Assembly (NCBI GenBank): GCA_022376925.1
Contig: JAIOJX010000006.1
Location: 59,357,394-59,421,393 of the forward strand
Direction of reading: 5' to 3'
DNA length: 64,000 nt
Source: Tragulus kanchil
Taxonomy: Eukaryota > Chordata > Mammalia > Artiodactyla > Tragulidae
How positions within the stretch are numbered: the stretch's first letter is position 1; every line of letters begins with the position of its first letter. Of the stretch, positions 58,782 to 64,000 are shown piece after piece. The notes below the pieces were generated by a model. The model was not told the DNA's origin. It ran no database searches and saw only the letters and a program-made list of their open reading frames with translations. Both the position numbers and the translations under genes were made by a program.

Positions 58782-59306
58782 TTATGCCCTTGAGTGTTTT
58801 CCTATAGTCTTTTCTAAGAATCTTAGAGTTACTGGTCTTACATTTAGGCTTTTAATCCATTTTGAGTTGACCTTTATGTATGGTGTCAGGGAGTGTTCCA
58901 ACTTCATTTTTTTGCATGTAGCTGTCCAATTTTCCCAGAACCATTTGTTGAAGAGGCTGTCTTTGTCCTGCTTTATACTTTCACCTCCTTTGACAACAAT
59001 AAGATACCCACAGGTGTGTGGGTTTATCTCTGAGCTCTCTATCGTGTTCCATTGTTTTATATTTCTGTTTTTGTGCCAGTACCATACTGTCTTGATGACT
59101 GTTGCTTTGTAGTAGAGTGTGAAGTTAGGGAGGTTGACCCCTCCAGCTCCATTCTTTCCCAGGATTGCTTTGGCTATTTGGGGTCTTTTGTGTTTCCATA
59201 TGAACTGTGTTATTCTTTGGTCTATTTCTGTGAAGAATGTAATTCGTAGTTTGATAAGGATTGCATTGAATCTGTAGATGATATTTGGTAGTATGGTCAT
59301 TTTCAC
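58782..59306 (-). pseudogene. L1 ORF2 C-terminal region, long open fragment
   Basis: A 174-codon open frame covers the ORF2 segment after the reverse transcriptase: [15 protein letters not shown], then the G-G-V-N-L-P-N-F block, [14 protein letters not shown] and W-T-A-T-C-K-K. These are standard landmarks of mammalian L1 ORF2. It is relatively well kept compared with other L1 pieces here, but the element is not functional because of the ORF2 deletion. Confidence 0.88.
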
Positions 59307-60199
59307 AATATTGATTCTTCCGACCCAGGAACATGGAATCTCTCCATTTGTTTAAGTCTTCTTTAATTTCTCTCATTAGTGTCTTGAAATTTTCTGTGTA
59401 CAGTTCTTTTGCTTCTTTGAGTAAGTTTATTCCTAGATATTTTACTCTCTTAATTGCAATGGTGAAGGGGATTGCATTCTGATTTCATTTTCAGATTTCT
59501 CATTGTTTGTATATAGGTATGCCGTTGATTTCTGTATATTGATTTTGTATCCTGTCACTCTGCCGAATTTGTTGAGTATCTCTAGTAGCTTTCTAACAAT
59601 GTCTTTGGGCTTTTCTATGTATAATATCATCTCATTTGCAAATAGAGTTTAACTTCTTCCTTTCCAATCTGGATTCCTTTTATTTCTTCTTCTTATCTTA
59701 CTGCTGTTACTAGAACTACCAGGACAATGTCAAGTAATAGTGGTGAAAATGGACACCCCTGTCTTGTACCTGATCTTAGGGGAAATGTTTTCAGTTTTTC
59801 AGTATTGAGGCTAATGTTCGCTCTGAGCTTCTCATATATCACTATGTTGAGTTAGGTTCCTTGTATGCCCATTTTCTGAAGAGTTTTGATCACAAATGGG
59901 TGTTGGACTTTATTGAAGACTTTTTCTGCATTTATTGAGATTATCATGTGGTTTTTGTCTCTCAATTTGTTGATCTGTCCATTGGTGTGAGAGGAGTGTT
60001 AAAGTCTCCTACTATTATTATGTTATTGTCAATTTCCTCTTTTATGTCTGAAAGTGTGTGTCTTATGTGTTAGGGTGCTCCTGTGTTGGTTGCATAGATA
60101 TTGATGATTCCTATGTCTTCCTCTTCGATAGATCCCTTGATTTTTATGTAGTGACCTGCCTTGTCTTTTATAATTTTCTTTATTTTAAAGTCTATTTTG

Positions 60200-60529
60200 G
60201 GGGCTTCCCCTGATGGTCCAGTGGGTAAGGACACCGCCTTGCAGTGCAAGGGGTGCCGGTTCAAGCTCTGGCCTGGGAAGATCCCACATGCCATGGAGCG
60301 GCTGGACTGATGTGTCCAATTACCGAACCAGAGCTCTGGAGTGCAAATGCCCAGAGCCGGTGCTCTGTAACAACAGACGCCACCAGGATGGGAGGCCCAC
60401 AGGAGCCAAAGAACAAAGACGGATGAAAATAGAGAAATGAAAGACCGATAGAAGTGGCCCGCCCGCACCCCTCCCTCCCCAACCCGACCCCCGCCCATTA
60501 TAAATTAATAAATCTTAAAAAAAAAAAAT
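60200..60529 (+). mobile_element. CHR-type SINE in L1, copy 1
   Basis: The head GGGGCTTCCCCTGATGGTCC and the standard body are clear. A perfect 13-base target duplication AAAGTCTATTTTG lies at 60187-60199 and 60530-60542. Copy 2 (D20) is at 61277-61605. Confidence 0.92.
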
Positions 60530-61276
60530 AAAGTCTATTTTGTCTGATATGGGGATTGCTACTCCAGCATTCTTTTGATTCCCATTTGCATGGAATATCT
60601 TTTTCCATCCCCTCACTTTCAGTCCCTGTGTGTCATTATGTCGGAAGTGAGTCTTTTGCAAACAGCATATATATGGGTCTTGTTTTTGGATCCATTCAGC
60701 CAGTCTGTATCTTTTGGTTGGAGCATTTAGTCCATTTACATTCATCTGGATTCCTTTTATTTCTTCTTCTTATCTTACTGCTGTTACTAGAACTACCAGG
60801 ACAATGTCAAGTAATAGTGGTGAAAATGGACACCCCTGTCTTGTACCTGATCTTAGGGGAAATGTTTTCAGTTTTTCAGTATTGAGGCTAATGTTCGCTC
60901 TGAGCTTCTCATATATCACTATGTTGAGTTAGGTTCCTTGTATGCCCATTTTCTGAAGAGTTTTGATCACAAATGGGTGTTGGACTTTATTGAAGACTTT
61001 TTCTGCATTTATTGAGATTATCATGTGGTTTTTGTCTCTCAATTTGTTGATCTGTCCATTGGTGTGAGAGGAGTGTTAAAGTCTCCTACTATTATTATGT
61101 TATTGTCAATTTCCTCTTTTATGTCTGAAAGTGTGTGTCTTATGTGTTAGGGTGCTCCTGTGTTGGTTGCATAGATATTGATGATTCCTATGTCTTCCTC
61201 TTCGATAGATCCCTTGATTTTTATGTAGTGACCTGCCTTGTCTTTTATAATTTTCTTTATTTTAAAGTCTATTTTG

Positions 61277-61605
61277 GGGGCTTCCCCTGATGGTCCAGTG
61301 GGTAAGGACACCGCCTTGCAGTGCAAGGGGTGCCGGTTCAAGCTCTGGCCTGGGAAGATCCCACATGCCATGGAGCGGCTGGACTGATGTGTCCAATTAC
61401 CGAACCAGAGCTCTGGAGTGCAAATGCCCAGAGCCGGTGCTCTGTAACAACAGACGCCACCAGGATGGGAGGCCCACAGGAGCCAAAGAACAAAGACGGA
61501 TGAAAATAGAGAAATGAAAGACCGATAGAAGTGGCACGCCCGCACCCCTCCCTCTCCAACCCGACCCCCCCATTATAAATTAATAAATCTTAAAAAAAAA
61601 AAATA
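61277..61605 (+). mobile_element. CHR-type SINE in L1, copy 2 (D20)
   Basis: This is the same insertion, with small differences in the C-rich segment before the tail (near 61532-61570). Confidence 0.9.
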
Positions 61606-61903
61606 AAGTCTATTTTGTCTGATATGGGGATTGCTACTCCAGCATTCTTTTGATTCCCATTTGCATGGAATATCTTTTTCCATCCCCTCACTTTCAGTCC
61701 CTGTGTGTCATTATGTCGGAAGTGAGTCTTTTGCAAACAGCATATATATGGGTCTTGTTTTTGGATCCATTCAGCCAGTCTGTATCTTTTGGTTGGAGCA
61801 TTTAGTCCATTTACATTCAAAGTATTTATTGACATGAATTTTCCTATTGTCATCTTCTTAGATGTTTGATTTGTAGGACTTCACTTGCTCCTGTATTTAT
61901 TGG

Positions 61904-62377
61904 TTACATCAGGCCCTTAAACACTTGTTGTAAGCCTGGTTTCTTGGTATAAAATTCTTTAAGCTTTTGCTTGTCTGTGAAACTTTTCACTTCTCCATAA
62001 ATTGTGAATGAGATCCTTGCCAGATAGAGAATTCTTGGCTGTAGGTTATTCACTTTTTGCCATTTAAATATGTTTTGCCATTCTCTTCTTGCCTGCAGCA
62101 TTTATGTTGATACATCAACAGTTAAACATATAGGGTTTCCTTTGTAAGTTATTTGTTGTTTTCTCCTTGATGCTTTAAGTATTCTGTCCTTATATTTAGT
62201 CTGTGTTAGCTTGATTAGAATGTACCTTGATGTGTTTCTTCTGGGATTTATCCTGTACAGAAATCTTTGTGCTTCTTGGACTTGCTTCACTAGTTCCTTT
62301 CCCATTCTGGGGAAGTTTTCAACTATACTCTCTTCATGAATTTTTCCATAGCCTTTCTTTCTCTTTGTAGGGGGCAA
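61904..62377 (-). pseudogene. L1 ORF1 C-terminal domain with one in-frame stop
   Basis: Two abutting minus-strand frames (62377-62102 and 62101-61904) are in the same phase and together follow the L1 ORF1 RNA-binding and C-terminal domains. Landmarks are V-E-N-F-P-x-M-G-K-E, R-I-N-P-R-R-N-T-x-R, I-T-Y-K-G-N-P-I, then Q-A-R-R-E-W and S-F-T-D-K-Q-K-L. A single stop near 62102 takes the place of a Glu in related ORF1 proteins. Copy 2 is at 63074-63547 (D21), with the same stop. Confidence 0.85.
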
Positions 62378-62379
62378 TG

Positions 62380-62943
62380 TGTAGTTACTTATCTCTGATT
62401 AATAGAAGCGAGGAAACACTTAATTGCCTCTGTACTATTTTCAGAGAACTTCAACCTACACAATGCATCTCCCTCTAATTTAAGAGAATAGAACTTCAAC
62501 AGTAAAAAGGCATGGAAGCCAAGATCAGATTTATTAACATAAAGAACATCAAGTCAGTAGTAGTAAATCTTAGTAATTAGCATCAGTATGTCACATCAAA
62601 GTTAAAGTACAGAACTCAATCAACAAATGACAGAAAAATCTTACCCCAGAGCTGGAGAGCAGCAACCTCATCGCAGATGTAGCTGATTTCAGTGAGTACG
62701 CCCTCGCACAATGTATTCTCCCACCTTTTATAAGAAAATTCTGTTGTCATTTGTCCCCACACTACTTTTCTACATGGCAAAAAGGCCAATGGCTGGGTCA
62801 AATTCTCACATAGAGAGTTGTCATGTGCCCTGCCATCCTCTTATCTTCTTTCAATTTGTTACACTGTCTCATAAATCATTGTAAGTTTTTGAAGTTTAAC
62901 AGGAAAAACTGATAAAGCTAATTATCTTGTTTTTTTCCCCACA
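62380..62943 (-). mobile_element. LTR-D, antisense, inside L1 ORF1
   Basis: On the minus strand this about 560-base block starts TGTGGGGAAAAA and ends GTAACTACA. It has a TATA box (62726-62732) and a poly(A) signal (62530-62535) in the right order and spacing for an LTR. No target duplication could be confirmed. It recurs from 63550 to the window end (D21). Confidence 0.55.
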
Positions 62944-64000
62944 ATTCTCACATTCGTTGAAAAGGCAAACTATCTCTTAATCTTACTCAAAGTATTTATT
63001 GACATGAATTTTCCTATTGTCATCTTCTTAGATGTTTGATTTGTAGGACTTCACTTGCTCCTGTATTTATTGGTTACATCAGGCCCTTAAACACTTGTTG
63101 TAAGCCTGGTTTCTTGGTATAAAATTCTTTAAGCTTTTGCTTGTCTGTGAAACTTTTCACTTCTCCATAAATTGTGAATGAGATCCTTGCCAGATAGAGA
63201 ATTCTTGGCTGTAGGTTATTCACTTTTTGCCATTTAAATATGTTTTGCCATTCTCTTCTTGCCTGCAGCATTTATGTTGATACATCAACAGTTAAACATA
63301 TAGGGTTTCCTTTGTAAGTTATTTGTTGTTTTCTCCTTGATGCTTTAAGTATTCTGTCCTTATATTTAGTCTGTGTTAGCTTGATTAGAATGTACCTTGA
63401 TGTGTTTCTTCTGGGATTTATCCTGTACAGAAATCTTTGTGCTTCTTGGACTTGCTTCACTAGTTCCTTTCCCATTCTGGGGAAGTTTTCAACTATACTC
63501 TCTTCATGAATTTTTCCATAGCCTTTCTTTCTCTTTGTAGGGGGCAATGTGTAGTTACTTATCTCTGATTAATAGAAGCGAGGAAACACTTAATTGCCTC
63601 TGTACTATTTTCAGAGAACTTCAACCTACACAATGCATCTCCCTCTAATTTAAGAGAATAGAACTTCAACAGTAAAAAGGCATGGAAGCCAAGATCAGAT
63701 TTATTAACATAAAGAACATCAAGTCAGTAGTAGTAAATCTTAGTAATTAGCATCAGTATGTCACATCAAAGTTAAAGTACAGAACTCAATCAACAAATGA
63801 CAGAAAAATCTTACCCCAGAGCTGGAGAGCAGCAACCTCATCGCAGATGTAGCTGATTTCAGTGAGTACGCCCTCGCACAATGTATTCTCCCACCTTTTA
63901 TAAGAAAATTCTGTTGTCATTTGTCCCCACACTACTTTTCTACATGGCAAAAAGGCCAATGGCTGGGTCAAATTCTCACATAGAGAGTTGTCATGTGCCC

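Larger units (their letters stand above)
59668..61819 (+). repeat. Tandem duplication D20
   Basis: Unit 1 is 59668-60744 and unit 2 is 60745-61819, at an offset of 1077 with a direct junction. Confidence 0.95.
57780..62379 (-). mobile_element. L1 LINE, antisense, 3' UTR to ORF1, with large ORF2 deletion
   Basis: From the right end on the minus strand: ORF1 C-terminal domain (62377-61904), the ORF2 start with L-N-V-N-G-L-N-A-P (61853 downward), and endonuclease codons. A jump follows near 59990 into the reverse transcriptase, then the ORF2 C-terminus (59306-58782) and the 3' UTR (58115-57780). At the jump, endonuclease text joins RT text, so several hundred bases of ORF2 are missing. D20 repeats 59668-60744 at 60745-61819. 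A CHR SINE lies in the endonuclease part. Confidence 0.85.
61818..64000 (+). repeat. Tandem duplication D21, cut by the window end
   Basis: Unit 1 is 61818-62987 and unit 2 starts at 62988, at an offset of 1170. Unit 2 runs to the end of the window without reaching its own end. Confidence 0.95.

Noticed and set aside
58782..59306. A functional L1 ORF2
   Set aside because: Only the C-terminal part is open; the element has a large internal deletion and further stops.
2451..64000. CRISPR array, satellite DNA or an integron-like array explaining the regular repeats
   Set aside because: Each duplicated unit has a different sequence and occurs two or three times only; there is no common repeat or spacer pattern.

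Overview
This window is repeat-dense nuclear DNA from a ruminant. The evidence is several copies of the BovB (RTE) LINE, Bov-tA SINEs, ruminant-type L1 3' ends, a CHR-type (Cetacea-Hippo-Ruminant) SINE and several endogenous retroviruses (ERVs). The species cannot be fixed. The CHR-type SINE looks young and the Bov-tA copies look old, so the genome may not be a close relative of cattle, but that is a weak inference. I found no host protein-coding gene, rRNA gene, functional tRNA gene or CRISPR array. Every open frame that I recognise belongs to a transposable element.

The dominant feature is a series of 21 direct tandem duplications (named D1 to D21 here). Each is about 1.02-1.22 kb from copy to copy and nearly identical, and they occur from 2.45 kb to the end of the window. 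They ignore repeat boundaries and cut through ERVs, L1, BovB and unrecognised DNA alike. Several overlap so that some segments occur three times. The two copies are usually separated by 0-60 bp that look like an error-rich version of neighbouring sequence. The most likely explanation is unmerged overlapping contig ends in the assembly, which would add roughly 23 kb of false sequence. A real process making kilobase-sized tandem duplications would be remarkable but needs raw-read proof.

Layout: 1-650 and 8931-11745 are one sense L1 split by a betaretrovirus-like ERV (651-8924) with a perfect 6-bp target duplication. The ERV (family A) has both LTRs, a lysine-tRNA-like primer site, broken gag, an integrase fragment and an env transmembrane remnant. 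Its protease and reverse transcriptase are missing, and a piece of another LTR (family B) sits in their place. 11.7-12.5 kb holds two head-to-head MLT1 LTRs. 12.5-16.8 kb is mostly unrecognised DNA with Bov-tA. 17.0-18.7 kb is an antisense L1 3' end. 21.0-24.4 kb is a sense L1 carrying a CHR SINE, BovB pieces, an antisense solo LTR of family A and a Bov-tA.

24.9-32.9 kb is a decayed minus-strand gammaretrovirus-like provirus, broken by two family B LTRs, one of which carries a third LTR (C). 33.4-38.3 kb is old sense L1 with Bov-tA. 38.3-44.6 kb is two antisense BovB elements. 44.6-47.0 kb holds TA microsatellites, Bov-tA and a solo family A LTR with a perfect target duplication. 48.6-53.2 kb is an antisense BovB interrupted by a family B LTR that contains a CHR SINE. 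53-57.8 kb is mainly AT-rich unrecognised DNA with two Bov-tA insertions. 57.8-62.4 kb is an antisense L1 with a large ORF2 deletion and a nearly open ORF1 C-terminal region, entered by a CHR SINE and a further antisense LTR (D). The genes do not form a pathway; the region is a layered record of insertions.
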